A stretch of DNA of 64,000 nucleotides from Salipiger profundus (GTDB taxonomy: Bacteria > Pseudomonadota > Alphaproteobacteria > Rhodobacterales > Rhodobacteraceae): positions 3,489,501 to 3,553,500 of the forward strand of contig NZ_CP014796.1 of the NCBI RefSeq assembly GCF_001969385.1. Direction: 5' to 3'. The translations under genes were made by a program, and so were the position numbers. The notes beneath the pieces were generated by a model that worked only from the letters and a program-made list of their open reading frames with translations, searched no databases and was not told where the DNA came from. This document shows positions 18,133-26,867 of the stretch, piece after piece; position 1 is the stretch's first letter; the number at the start of each line of letters is the position of its first letter.

Positions 18133-20313
18133 ATGACCGTGACACTTTCCCGCCGCCGCTTCCTGGCATCCGCTACCGCCGGCGCTTTCGTGATCGGGGC
18201 CGCTCCGAATGGGGCGCTGGCCTTCGGTGCCCCGCCCAAGGTCGCCGGGTTCACACCCTTCATCCGCATCGACAGCGACAACCGGATCACCGTGATCGTC
18301 AAGCATTTCGAGATGGGGCAGGGCACCTCGACCGGCCTTCCGGCACTGGTGGCCGAGGAGTTGAACGCCGATCTCGGTGCCATCATCGTCGAGTTCGCGC
18401 CGGTCGATCCGGCCTACAACAACCTCTTGATGGGGGCGCAGTTGACGGGCGGCTCCACCGCCATGGCGAACAGCTACATGCAATACCGCAAGGCCGCCGC
18501 CGCCGCGCGCGATGTTCTGCTCGAGGCCGCCGCACAGGAGTGGGGCGTCGCGGCCCAAGGTCTCGCGCTCGACGATGGAACAATCCGGGGTGCGGGCAGG
18601 TCGGGCGAGATCGGTGAATTCGTCGAAGCCGCCGCGCGCCTGGACTTGCCGCAGGAGCCGGTGCTCAAGGATCCGTCGCAATTCCGGCTGATCGGCAATG
18701 CCAGCGCGCGGCGCAAGGATACGCCCTCCAAGGTGAACGGCAGCGCCAAGTTCGGCATGGATGTGCAACTGGCGGATCAGATCATTGCCGTGATGATCCG
18801 CCCACCTCGTCTTGGCGCGAGACTGACAAGCTTTGACGCGTCGGGTGCGGAAGCGGTCAGGGGCTTCATCGGGGCAAGGCCGCGCGATGGCGGAAACGGG
18901 GTCGTGGTCTTGGCCGAGGATACCTGGGCAGCGTTTCAGGCGCGTGCGGCAATCACCACCGAATGGGATTTCTCCGGCACCGACGGCCGCAGCCAGGACG
19001 CAATTCGCGCGGACATGCTGAACAAGGTCCGGACGACACCGGAATTCGAGGCTCGAGCCGACAAGCCCCGCCATGAAGTCGCCGCGACAATCGACGGCGC
19101 TGCGAATATGGTCGAAGGCGAGTATTTCTTTCCTTCGCTGGCCCATGCGCCGATGGAGCCGATCAACTGCACGGTCGAGCCGGATGGCAAAGGGGGCGTT
19201 GTGCTGCACGACGGATGCCAGTTCCCCACCCAGGCTCAGGCGCTGGTGGCGGCGACGCTCGGGCTCGATCCCGCAAAGGTTGCGATCAAGACCTACTATG
19301 CCGGAGGATCCTTCGGTCGCCGCGCCAACACGGATGCCGATTACCAGGTCGAGGCCGCCGAAGCGTTCCAGCTGAGCGGCGGGGACAGGCCGGTCAAGCT
19401 GGTCCATTCGCGCGAGGATGACATTACCGGCGGCTACTACCGTCCTGCCTTTGCGCACCGGGTGCAGGTCGGCCTGGACGCCGAAGGCCGGATCGTCGGA
19501 TGGGATCACCAGTTGGCCGGCCAGTCGATCATCAAGGGAACACCGTTCGAAGAGGCGCTCGCGCAAGGCGGTGTCGATGCGCTATCGGTCGAAGGGGTCC
19601 GCGATACCGGCTATGCCGTTGGCGACATGTTCGTCGGTCTGACGGATGAAGAACCGCTGTCCAAGGTCCTCTGGTGGCGGTCGGTCGGACACAGCCACAC
19701 CGCCTACGCGATGGAAACCATGATGGACAAGGCCGCCCGCGCCGTTGGTGCGGACCCGGTCGCCTTCCGCCTCAGGCATCTGGCCGGTGACGGTGCGGAC
19801 CAAAAGCGCTTGTCAGGCGTTCTGAAGGCGGCGGCAGAGGCCTCCGGCTGGGATACGCCGGCCCCGGAAGGCCGGGCGCGCGGTGTTGCAGTACACAAGT
19901 CCTTCAATTCTTATGTGGCCGAGGTCGTCGAGGTTTCGCAAGCAAACGGCGCCATCCGGATTGAGAAAGTCACCTGCGCGGTGGATTGCGGCGTGGCGGT
20001 GAACCCCGACATCATCAGGGCCCAGATGGAAAGCGGCATCGGCTACGGGCTCGGCCATGTCATGCGCGACGCGATCACCTTTGCGGATGGCGCTGTGGAG
20101 CAGCGCAACTTCCCCGACTACGAGCCGCTGCGGGTGTCCGACATAGGCGAGATCGACGTGGTCATCGTGCCCTCGGAGGAGGCTCCGACCGGCGTTGGCG
20201 AGCCGGCGGTCCCGCCGTCCGGTCCGGCACTGGCGAACGCCATTGCCGCGCTGATGCCGGATGCGTCTCTGTCGGCGCTGCCGCTCGAAGCGCACGGGAT
20301 CCGGTTCGCCTGA
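18133..20313 (+). CDS. Tat-exported molybdopterin hydroxylase large subunit (second copy)
   Basis: This 726-residue IorB-like subunit begins MTVTLSRRRFLASATAGAFV, a clear twin-arginine signal. Molybdopterin loops include FEMGQGTSTGLPALVAEE and YAGGSFGRRAN, and the active-site Glu is in GVGEPAVPPSGPALANA. The ATG at 18133 gives the Tat signal directly; upstream in-frame starts overlap the small-subunit gene. It is the last gene of the probable operon of PQQ dehydrogenase, cytochrome fusion, 2Fe-2S subunit and this subunit. That order predicts oxidation of an alcohol to an aldehyde by the quinoprotein and of the aldehyde to an acid here. Substrate specificity is unproven. Confidence 0.88.
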   Translation: MTVTLSRRRFLASATAGAFVIGAAPNGALAFGAPPKVAGFTPFIRIDSDNRITVIVKHFEMGQGTSTGLPALVAEELNADLGAIIVEFAPVDPAYNNLLMGAQLTGGSTAMANSYMQYRKAAAAARDVLLEAAAQEWGVAAQGLALDDGTIRGAGRSGEIGEFVEAAARLDLPQEPVLKDPSQFRLIGNASARRKDTPSKVNGSAKFGMDVQLADQIIAVMIRPPRLGARLTSFDASGAEAVRGFIGARPRDGGNGVVVLAEDTWAAFQARAAITTEWDFSGTDGRSQDAIRADMLNKVRTTPEFEARADKPRHEVAATIDGAANMVEGEYFFPSLAHAPMEPINCTVEPDGKGGVVLHDGCQFPTQAQALVAATLGLDPAKVAIKTYYAGGSFGRRANTDADYQVEAAEAFQLSGGDRPVKLVHSREDDITGGYYRPAFAHRVQVGLDAEGRIVGWDHQLAGQSIIKGTPFEEALAQGGVDALSVEGVRDTGYAVGDMFVGLTDEEPLSKVLWWRSVGHSHTAYAMETMMDKAARAVGADPVAFRLRHLAGDGADQKRLSGVLKAAAEASGWDTPAPEGRARGVAVHKSFNSYVAEVVEVSQANGAIRIEKVTCAVDCGVAVNPDIIRAQMESGIGYGLGHVMRDAITFADGAVEQRNFPDYEPLRVSDIGEIDVVIVPSEEAPTGVGEPAVPPSGPALANAIAALMPDASLSALPLEAHGIRFA

Positions 20314-21011
20314 TCGCCCCCGGCCAGACCGGCCGGGCGAGCTCCACCAGAAGGCCGCTTCGAAATTTCCCGAGGCGGCGCAGGGCAAGCACGGCCGGTC
20401 TGACGCTTTGAGGACTGTCATGAGCGCGACGCGTGGGGCAGCGCGACTTCCTTGCGCACCATGGCGGAAATGGCAATTTTCGTCGGTTTACCTACGCATA
20501 TGAGTTGGGTGTTCCCGGCTTCGAGAGTCCAAATACAAACGGCGGGCCGTAATTGGCTCGCCGAATGGCCGTGTGCCTGCCCTCGTCATCCTGACGCGCC
20601 TTGGTGCGTGACCTTTACTCTCGAAGACGCGCCCCTGCGGATGAGGGAAACACAGCTGGATATTCTCACAAGAAGCGAGTGGCCACAGTCAGCATGCCGG
20701 TTCGGACCGGTTGCGATTGTCAATTCTGGGTAACCTCAGGCGTCCGGACGATCCGCGCCCGAGGCTTTTTGATCCTCGCTCGAGGGGGCTGTGATGCGAC
20801 GGAGCTCCGGTACGTTTCCCTCACTGCCTTTTACGCACCGCGCGCTCGCGGACCTCAGGGGGAAAACTTGCCCGTTGTCTCGCTCATGAGGCTCAACCTT
20901 ACTCGGGAGGCGGAGTCTCCGGAAAATTTGGCGCGGTTCACTTCCAGCCCGGCTAGCGCACTGCTGCATCAGACATGCTCTGAGGGAATAACAAAGTATT
21001 GTGGGGGGTAT
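20314..21011. other. Long intergenic region before tRNA-Gly
   Basis: About 700 bp hold no supportable gene. A GC-rich inverted repeat with no T-run (20315-20339) directly follows the large-subunit stop and may act as a weak terminator. The rest has lower GC and mixed composition, like the segment at 10967-11386 on the other side of the oxidation block. Confidence 0.5.
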
Positions 21012-21085
21012 TGGAGCGGGTGAAGGGAATCGAACCCTCGTCGTAAGCTTGGGAAGCTTCTGCTCTACCATTGAGCTACACCCGC
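21012..21085 (-). tRNA. tRNA-Gly (CCC anticodon)
   Basis: The minus strand reads GCGGGTGTAGCTCAATGGTA at the 5' end, an anticodon loop TTCCCAA, a GGTTCGATTCC T arm and an encoded 3' CCA. The 7-bp acceptor stem GCGGGTG/CACCCGC is perfect. The loop gives anticodon CCC. The 3' end faces the molybdenum/PQQ block. Confidence 0.95.
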
Positions 21086-21095
21086 CTTGAACCCG

Positions 21096-21124
21096 TGATT
21101 ACTTCAGCCGCGCGTGGCTGACAA
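21096..21124 (-). promoter_or_regulatory. Promoter for tRNA-Gly
   Basis: On minus, TTGTCA (21124-21119) and TAATCA (21101-21096) are 17 bp apart, 10 bp from the tRNA 5' end. The same TTGTCA -35 with a 17-bp spacer precedes tRNA-Ser at 32777. Confidence 0.55.
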
Positions 21125-21282
21125 GCGGTTGTTTCGGCGGTGCGCGAGACGACCCGCCGATGCCGCGCCGCGGCGGGCAAATGCGCCTTGCACACAAGGG
21201 CGCGGACGCATAGAAGACCGCAAATTCGACAGAGGAAAGGCGGCACTGCAAAAGCGGCCGCAAGAGAACCAAGGAAGATGGT

Positions 21283-22614
21283 ATGCAGGTCACCGAGACG
21301 CTGAACGAAGGGCTCAAGCGCGCCTACGAGCTTATCCTCACCGCCGAGGAGCTGGACGCGAAGGTCAACGCCAAGCTCAAGGAAGCGCAGCCCGAGATCG
21401 AGATGAAGGGCTTCCGCAAGGGCAAGGTGCCGATGCCGCTGCTCAAGAAGCAGTTCGGCCAGCGCCTGATCGGCGAATCCATGCAGGAAGCCGTCGACGA
21501 GGCGATGTCGAAGCATTTCGAGGACAGCGGCGACCGTCCGGCGCTCCAGCCCAAGATCGAGATGAAGAACGAGGACTGGAAAGAGGGCGACGACGTCAAT
21601 GTCGAGATGTCCTACGAGAAGCTCCCCGAGGTGCCCGAGGTCGACATGTCGGCCATCGAGGTCGAGAAGCTCGTGGCCAAGGCCGATGATGGGGCCGTCG
21701 ACGAGGCTCTCGCCTCGCTCGCCGAGACCGCGCAGGACTACAAGGACCGCGACGAGGGCGCGGAAGCCGTCGACGGCGATCAGGTCGTCATCGATTTCGT
21801 CGGCAAGGTCGACGGCGAGCCCTTCGAGGGCGGTGCTGCCGAAGACTACCCGCTGGTGCTGGGCTCGAACTCCTTCATCCCGGGCTTCGAAGAGCAGCTC
21901 GTCGGCGTGAAGGCCGGTGACGAGAAGGCCGTCGAGGTTTCCTTCCCCGAGGAATACGGCGCAGAGAACCTCGCCGGCAAGGCAGCCGTCTTCGACGTGA
22001 CCGTGAAGGCCGTCAAGGAGCCCGTCGCCGCCGAGATCGACGACGAGATGGCCAAGAAGTTCGGTGCCGAGGATCTCGAGGCGCTGAAGGGCCAGATCCG
22101 TGAGCGCCTGGAAGCCGAATATGCCGGCGCCGCGCGCCAGGTGATGAAGCGCGAGATGCTCGACAAGCTCGACGCGCTCGTGAGCTTCGACCTGCCGCCG
22201 AGCCTCGTGGACGCGGAAGCCAAGCAGATCGCCCACCAGCTCTACCACGAAGAGCACCCGGAAGATCACGGTCACGATCACGGCGAGATCGAGCCGACCG
22301 ACGAGCACGTCAAGCTCGCCGAGCGCCGCGTGCGCCTTGGCCTGCTGCTCGCCGAGATCGGCCAGAAGGCTGAAGTCGAGGTCACCGATGCCGAGATGAC
22401 CCAGGCGATCATGAACCAGGCTCGCCAGTATCCGGGCCAGGAGCGCGCCTTCTTCGACTTCGTGCGCCAGAACCAGCAGATGCAGCAGCAGCTGCGCGCG
22501 CCGATCTTCGAGGACAAGGTCATCGACCACATCGCCGAGCAGGCGCAGGTGACCGAGAAGGAAGTCTCGAAGGAAGAGCTGCAGACCGCCGTCGAGGAAC
22601 TCGACGACGAGTAA
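21283..22614 (+). CDS. tig: Trigger factor
   Basis: This ribosome-bound chaperone and peptidyl-prolyl isomerase has 443 residues. The N-terminal ribosome-binding domain carries a [17 protein letters not shown] motif (family signature GFRxGKxP). The FKBP-type PPIase domain runs roughly from 160 to 245 ([17 protein letters not shown] and [18 protein letters not shown]), followed by the helical C-terminal arms. The C-terminal region holds a His/acid-rich insertion ([16 protein letters not shown], about residues 325-340) that could bind metal. It is monocistronic, with an intrinsic terminator 43 bp after the stop. Confidence 0.97.
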   Translation: MQVTETLNEGLKRAYELILTAEELDAKVNAKLKEAQPEIEMKGFRKGKVPMPLLKKQFGQRLIGESMQEAVDEAMSKHFEDSGDRPALQPKIEMKNEDWKEGDDVNVEMSYEKLPEVPEVDMSAIEVEKLVAKADDGAVDEALASLAETAQDYKDRDEGAEAVDGDQVVIDFVGKVDGEPFEGGAAEDYPLVLGSNSFIPGFEEQLVGVKAGDEKAVEVSFPEEYGAENLAGKAAVFDVTVKAVKEPVAAEIDDEMAKKFGAEDLEALKGQIRERLEAEYAGAARQVMKREMLDKLDALVSFDLPPSLVDAEAKQIAHQLYHEEHPEDHGHDHGEIEPTDEHVKLAERRVRLGLLLAEIGQKAEVEVTDAEMTQAIMNQARQYPGQERAFFDFVRQNQQMQQQLRAPIFEDKVIDHIAEQAQVTEKEVSKEELQTAVEELDDE

Positions 22615-22656
22615 GCCTTCGGCCGGCGCGCGTGTTGCGCCGCCAGTGACAAGAAA

Positions 22657-22690
22657 AGGGCCGTCTCCTGATCCGGAGGCGGCCCTATTT
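22657..22690 (+). terminator. Intrinsic terminator after tig
   Basis: AGGGCCGTCTCC and GGAGGCGGCCCT form a 12-bp stem with one wobble pair around a 6-nt loop, followed by ATTT. Confidence 0.8.
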
Positions 22691-22709
22691 GTGTCTGAGA
22701 GACTGATGA

Positions 22710-23075
22710 TCAATCGGTCTTGAGGCTGTCCTCGGACATCGACCGCAGCAGGTCGATCACTGCGCGCCGGCGGTCCGGCATGAGACCGCGCACGAGCGCG
22801 GCAACGGTCCGGACATCCTGTTGAAGGGCCGGGTCTCTCGTCTCGGCGCAGGCGTGTTTCGGCCTCTCCGGATCGTCGAAGAATGTCTCCATCGGAACCG
22901 AGAACACCTGCGCGATGGCGGCGAGATGCGCCGCAGGAACGCGACCGGTTCCGGTTTCATATCGATAGATCTGCTGGGGATGTGCCCCGACCCGTTTGGC
23001 CAGGTCCGCCTGGGTTAGTCCCATCTCGTGGCGGAGTGTGCGCATCTTTCTGGAGATGCGTTCTTCCGAAGTCAT
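22710..23075 (-). CDS. XRE-family helix-turn-helix regulator
   Basis: The 121-residue protein has an N-terminal XRE/Cro-type DNA-binding domain: MGLTQADLAKRVGAHPQQIYRYETG with the usual Q and YE positions, through VPMETFFDD. The C-terminal half (about 75-121) is a short helical, charged segment ending in LIDLLRSMSEDSLKTD-like sequence, with no ligand domain that I recognise. It is convergent with tig and faces the AT-rich stretch 23080-23220. Its target is unknown. Single-gene regulators of this size often repress themselves; no palindrome was pinned down here. Confidence 0.85.
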   Translation of the reverse strand: MTSEERISRKMRTLRHEMGLTQADLAKRVGAHPQQIYRYETGTGRVPAAHLAAIAQVFSVPMETFFDDPERPKHACAETRDPALQQDVRTVAALVRGLMPDRRRAVIDLLRSMSEDSLKTD

Positions 23076-23272
23076 TCGTCGTCCTCATTACTATCGTCTT
23101 TATCTAATCACGGCGGAATGGTCAGCAAAAACAGAAGGTTGTGAAAATTTTTTGGTCAATGAGCCTAACTTAGATCGAACCGGCTTTAGGAAAAGTATAA
23201 ATCTGCGCAGCAGGGCTGAATCCCGTCACGGCAGGTCGTGGGCACGTCGATGCGAGACGCGCTCACGAGGTA

Positions 23273-23303
23273 CAAAAAAACCGCGCCGAAGACCGGCGCG
23301 GTT
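23273..23303 (-). terminator. Intrinsic terminator of the rpsF-rpsR-rplI operon
   Basis: On minus the perfect stem AACCGCGCCG/CGGCGCGGTT with a 5-nt loop is followed by seven T residues, 30 bp past the rplI stop. Confidence 0.9.
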
Positions 23304-23332
23304 CTCTTGTTTCTGGCGATGTGAGCGAGGGC

Positions 23333-23953
23333 TCAGCTTTCGCGCTCTTCCTCGGCCTGACCCTCGGGGGTCTCGACAAGGTCGGAATCTTCGGAGGTTG
23401 CGCCACCGATGTCGTCGAAGAGCTCGGAGATCTCGAATTCCGCCTGGGCTTCTTCCTCGGCAGCGAGTTCCTGGATCGACTTGCCCGACGCCTGCAGCTC
23501 GGCCTCTTCGGGCGAACGCGCGACGTTGAGCTCGATGGTGACCATCACCTCGGGGTGCAGGTGCACCTCGACCTCGTGAAGGCCCAGCTCCTTGATGGGC
23601 TGACGGATGATGACCTGCTTGCGGTCCACCGAGAAGCCGGCTTCCGATGCGGTCTCGGCGGCGTCACGGGTGGTGACGGAGCCGTAGAGGTTGCCGCCGT
23701 CGGAGGCCTGGCGAATCACGACGAACTGCTCGCCCTCGAGCTTCTCGGCGAGCGCCTCGGCTTCCTTGCGGGTCTCGAGGTTGCGCGCTTCGAGCTGGGC
23801 TTTCTGGGCTTCGAACTGCTCGACGTTCTCTTTCGAGGCGGTCAGCGCCTTGCCCTGCAGCAGCAGGTAGTTGCGGGCATAGCCGGGACGAACGTCGACG
23901 ACGTCGCCCATCTGGCCGAGCTTGGCCACGCGTTCCAGAAGGATAACTTGCAT
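23333..23953 (-). CDS. rplI: 50S ribosomal protein L9
   Basis: The protein begins [20 protein letters not shown], has the [17 protein letters not shown] motif that binds 23S rRNA, and continues through the long connecting helix to the C-terminal domain ([10 protein letters not shown], then [17 protein letters not shown]). At 206 residues it is longer than the about 150-residue E. coli protein. The extra length is an acidic tail ([20 protein letters not shown] and beyond), as seen in other alphaproteobacteria. It is the last gene of the operon and is followed by a strong terminator. Confidence 0.97.
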   Translation of the reverse strand: MQVILLERVAKLGQMGDVVDVRPGYARNYLLLQGKALTASKENVEQFEAQKAQLEARNLETRKEAEALAEKLEGEQFVVIRQASDGGNLYGSVTTRDAAETASEAGFSVDRKQVIIRQPIKELGLHEVEVHLHPEVMVTIELNVARSPEEAELQASGKSIQELAAEEEAQAEFEISELFDDIGGATSEDSDLVETPEGQAEEERES

Positions 23954-23966
23954 GGGTCGGGCCTCC

Positions 23967-24194
23967 TTATTTCACGACGTAGGGCAGGAGAGCGAGGAAC
24001 CGGGCGCGCTTGATCGCACGGGCCAGCTCACGCTGCTTCTTGGAGGACACTGCGGTGATGCGCGACGGCACGATCTTGCCGCGCTCAGAGATGTAGCGCT
24101 GCAGCAGCTTGGTGTCCTTGTAGTCGATCTTGGGTGCATTGTCGCCCGAGAAGGGGCAGACCTTGCGGCGGCGGAAAAACGGTTTTGCAGCCAT
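23967..24194 (-). CDS. rpsR: 30S ribosomal protein S18
   Basis: The 75-residue protein has the S18 core [20 protein letters not shown], then [20 protein letters not shown] and the terminal [10 protein letters not shown]. It binds S6 on the platform of the small subunit. It lies between rpsF and rplI, the conserved bacterial order, with 13-25 bp gaps. Confidence 0.97.
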   Translation of the reverse strand: MAAKPFFRRRKVCPFSGDNAPKIDYKDTKLLQRYISERGKIVPSRITAVSSKKQRELARAIKRARFLALLPYVVK

Positions 24195-24219
24195 GGGTTA
24201 CGTCCTCTTCCTCAGGTGA

Positions 24220-24573
24220 TCAGTTGCGGCCGCGACGGTTGTCGCGCTCGTCACGCTTCTGCATCTGGATCGACGGGCCGTCATCGTGCTCGTCAACCTT
24301 GATGGTCAGAACGCGCATGACGTCGTCGTGCAGGCGCATCAGACGCTCCATCTCCTGCACGGCGGTCGCGGGTGCGTCCGTGCGGAGGAAGGCGTAGTGA
24401 CCCTTGCGGTTCTTGTTGATCTTGTAGGCCATCGTCTTGACGCCCCAGTACTCGGAGTTGACGACGCTGCCGCCGTTGTCCGAAAGCACGGTGCTGAAAT
24501 GTTCGACGAGGCCCTCGGCCTGCGCGTTGGACAGGTCCTGACGCGCGATAAAGACATGCTCGTAAAGCGGCAT
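24220..24573 (-). CDS. rpsF: 30S ribosomal protein S6
   Basis: The 117-residue protein begins MPLYEHVFIARQDLSNAQAE and carries YWGVKTMAYKINKNRKGHY, both typical of S6. The ATG at 24573 gives the conserved N-terminus; an upstream in-frame start at 24636 adds 21 unrelated residues. The C-terminus is basic and charged. It is the first gene of the rpsF-rpsR-rplI operon. A sigma70-like promoter lies about 105 bp upstream. Confidence 0.96.
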   Translation of the reverse strand: MPLYEHVFIARQDLSNAQAEGLVEHFSTVLSDNGGSVVNSEYWGVKTMAYKINKNRKGHYAFLRTDAPATAVQEMERLMRLHDDVMRVLTIKVDEHDDGPSIQMQKRDERDNRRGRN

Positions 24574-24677
24574 GTGTGCTCCATTTCTATCAAAGGCGCA
24601 TTTCATAGGGCAGGCGTCCTCTCCGCTCCTGCCCACGAGAGACTGCGCGGTTCACGTATCTCGCGGAGGGATGCGCC

Positions 24678-24705
24678 CCTATACACCTCTGAGCGACAGG
24701 ATCAA
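24678..24705 (-). promoter_or_regulatory. Candidate promoter of the rpsF operon
   Basis: On minus, TTGATC (24705-24700) and TATAGG (24683-24678) are separated by 16 bp. The leader to the rpsF start would be about 100 nt. Confidence 0.4.
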
Positions 24706-24833
24706 GCGTCGAGGTGCAGCGTCGTGCATTCGCCGTTCTGCCCGCGATTTTTCGCCTGAGCGCCAAGATCCTGCCCGGTTTCGCGAAAATGGTGAACAAG
24801 AACTTAACAAGACCTGAGGAGGAGGAGGCCGCC

Positions 24834-25094
24834 ATGACCGCCGAAACCACCGAAATTCCGTGCCCGTCCATCATTTCCGAGGAGACGCTTCCCTTGGTGG
24901 GACGTCTCGCGCTCGTGATCCTCGGGGCGGGGCTGCTGGTCGCGTCGCTCGCTTTGTGGCTCGCACCGGGCGCGACTGCCGCGGGCGAGCTCGTGGTGAT
25001 GAAGCTCGGGCTTTCCGGTTTCCTGTCCGCGCTCGGGATCTGCGCGCTGGTCGGTGGATGGGGGCGGCGGGTCGGACCTTACCGGGACGCCTGA
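24834..25094 (+). CDS. Small membrane protein of unknown function
   Basis: The 86-residue protein has two predicted TM helices: LVGRLALVILGAGLLVASLA (about 21-42) and a segment around 55-73 (LGLSGFLSALGICALVGG). It ends in a basic tail (RRVGPYRDA). A very strong ribosome-binding site (GAGGAGGAGG) lies 7-16 bp before ATG 24834, which decides the start. I recognise no family or motif that reveals function. It is transcribed divergently from rpsF and in the same direction as the YceI gene 127 bp downstream. Confidence 0.65.
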   Translation: MTAETTEIPCPSIISEETLPLVGRLALVILGAGLLVASLALWLAPGATAAGELVVMKLGLSGFLSALGICALVGGWGRRVGPYRDA

Positions 25095-25221
25095 ACGCCG
25101 CGCACAGGTATCTGTTCGATTTTCAACAGGGTCTGTGGATCTGACGCGAATTGCGGCAACGCGGCAATGCCCCATGTTTGGATCATCGAAACAACGCATC
25201 CAAATCGAACGGAGCCCTTGC

Positions 25222-25794
25222 ATGAAATCCATCGTTCTCGCCGGCCTGATCGCCGCAACACCGCTTGCCGCCGCAGCCGCCTCCGAGACCTACACGCTCG
25301 ACTCCGGCCACAGCCAGATCGTGTTCAGCTACAACCACCTCGGCTACTCGACCGGCTACGGCATGTACTCGGGTTTCGAAGGCACCATCGAATATGACGC
25401 GGAAGAGCCGGCGGCGTCCTCGGTGGAAGTGTCCTTCCCGGTGAACTCGATGATCACCGGCTGGGAGCCGCGCTTCGAGCACTTCATGAGCGACGATTTC
25501 TTCGGTGCCAGCGACGATGACATGGTGACCTTCACCTCGACCTCGATCGAAGTGACCGGCGAGAAGACCGCCGAGATCACCGGCGAACTGACCCTCAACG
25601 GCGTGACCAAGGAAGTCGTTCTCGACACGACGCTGATGCAGGCCGGCGAGCACCCGATGGAAGGCAAGCCCTGGCTCGGTTTCAACGCGACCACGACCCT
25701 GCTGCGGTCGGATTACAACGTCGGCGCCTACGCGCCCTACGTGAGCGACGAGGTCGAGGTCGAGATCTCGCTCGAGGCCATGAAGGCCGAGTAA
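25222..25794 (+). CDS. YceI-family periplasmic protein
   Basis: The 190-residue protein has a signal peptide (MKSIVLAGLIAATPLAAAAA/SETY) and the YceI fold hallmarks: YTLDSGHSQIVFSYNHLGYS at the start of the barrel, then EVSFPVNSMITG and ITGELTLNGVTKEVVLDT. YceI proteins are lipocalin-like barrels that bind isoprenoid-type lipids; some are induced by base or acid stress. Ligand here is unknown. The ATG at 25222 follows GGAGCCC; a frame extension upstream to 25054 lacks a signal peptide and overlaps the previous gene. A strong terminator follows. Confidence 0.92.
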   Translation: MKSIVLAGLIAATPLAAAAASETYTLDSGHSQIVFSYNHLGYSTGYGMYSGFEGTIEYDAEEPAASSVEVSFPVNSMITGWEPRFEHFMSDDFFGASDDDMVTFTSTSIEVTGEKTAEITGELTLNGVTKEVVLDTTLMQAGEHPMEGKPWLGFNATTTLLRSDYNVGAYAPYVSDEVEVEISLEAMKAE

Positions 25795-25868
25795 GACCCT
25801 CGTCCGTGAACCGCCCGACCCGGCGGTGAGCCTTTAATGAGTGATCGTTTGACCCGTTTTCCCGTGTG

Positions 25869-25900
25869 CCCCGGAGTGCTTTCGAGCCTCCGGGGTTTTT
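25869..25900 (+). terminator. Intrinsic terminator after the YceI gene
   Basis: CCCCGGAG and CTCCGGGG form a perfect 8-bp stem around an 11-nt loop, followed by TTTTT. Confidence 0.9.
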
Positions 25901-25918
25901 CGTTGAATGGGCGCTGCT

Positions 25919-25980
25919 TTGGGGGCGCTGCCCCCGTCCGCGTGCCGCGGACTCCCCCGGGATATTTCCTGCCAGAAGAA
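25919..25980. repeat. Tandem-hairpin intergenic repeat (REP-like)
   Basis: Two perfect palindromes are adjacent: GGGGGC-gct-GCCCCC (25921-25935) and GTCCGCG-tgc-CGCGGAC (25936-25952). They are followed by a CCCCCGGGATATTT...CCAGAAGAAG tail. I recall near-identical intergenic elements in many Rhodobacteraceae genomes. Only one copy is in this window. Confidence 0.6.
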
Positions 25981-25994
25981 GGCCCGGGCGGCGG

Positions 25995-26669
25995 TCAGCG
26001 GTCGGGCTGCGTGGCGCGGTAGTCCGAGAGCCGCTTTCCGGGCTCATCGACGAAGAGGCCGGGCAGGGGGGTGAGCGTCTCGATCCGGTCGAGGCGGAGG
26101 CTCTCGAAGCCGCCCGAGGTCTCGTTCCAGGCGATGCAGATCCAGATCCGGCCCCAGTAATCGAGGTGCAGCGGCCGGATGTCCTGCGGAGCCGGCCGAT
26201 CAGCAAGGGTGAGGCGCAGCTTCTGGCGGGCCCGGATGGCGGCGCGCACCGCGGGCATGTGGCGAAAGCCCTGCGCCGCGCCCTCGAACGGGTAGCTGGC
26301 GAAACCGAAGGCGCCGGGGGCGGCGCCGTCCTCGGGCAGCACGGCGTCGATCTTCTGCGACAGGCTGCGCGCCGCTTCGGCCAGTTCGGGCAGCTCGGCC
26401 GAGCCCGCACCGACGGCGGCGAGGCCGAGGTGGAGCACCTCGAGCTCGGTTTCGGTGAGGTTCAGCGGCGGCAGGGTGAGGCTTTCGCGCGCGCGGTAAC
26501 CTTGCCCCCGCGTCCCGTCGATCGGAATGCCGGAGGCGGCGAGCGTGTCCATGTCGCGGTAGATGGTGCGCACCGAGACACCGAACGCGTCTGCGAGCGC
26601 CTCGGCGGTATGGAGGCGCCCGTCCTTGAGGCGCTGCATGAGGCCGGCGAGGCGGTCGGATTTCTTCAT
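25995..26669 (-). CDS. YafY-type HTH and WYL-domain transcriptional regulator
   Basis: The 224-residue protein begins MKKSDRLAGLMQRLKDGRLH with a DeoR-like winged helix (ALADAFGVSVRTIYRDMDTL). A WYL-type domain follows (LHLDYWGRIWICIAWNETSG, where WYL proteins typically have a W-Y-L core), then a short tail. These proteins are usually local regulators, sometimes of DNA-damage or stress genes. ATG 26669 was chosen over 26732 because it begins exactly at the conserved RLxxLxxxL helix. It diverges from tatA, but a link to Tat is not implied by family. Confidence 0.85.
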   Translation of the reverse strand: MKKSDRLAGLMQRLKDGRLHTAEALADAFGVSVRTIYRDMDTLAASGIPIDGTRGQGYRARESLTLPPLNLTETELEVLHLGLAAVGAGSAELPELAEAARSLSQKIDAVLPEDGAAPGAFGFASYPFEGAAQGFRHMPAVRAAIRARQKLRLTLADRPAPQDIRPLHLDYWGRIWICIAWNETSGGFESLRLDRIETLTPLPGLFVDEPGKRLSDYRATQPDR

Positions 26670-26867
26670 CGCGAGTCGGTCCGTGACAGGGGGCACGGTG
26701 CGCAGTCTGCGCTCCTGACAGAATAGTGTCAAAGAGCGGGTGGGAAAGCGGGTCTTGCGCGGGTCTCGCGTGGCTTTCGCGCTTTTCGGGGCGCGCGCGA
26801 GGGCCTAGGGATCAGGACAGGATCTGGACAGGGCATCGCAGAGCTGCCCGCGAGAGGAGAAGACAAC

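Noticed and set aside
20314-21011. Possible gene in the gap before tRNA-Gly
   Set aside because: Open frames there lack ribosome-binding sites, normal codon use and recognisable motifs.
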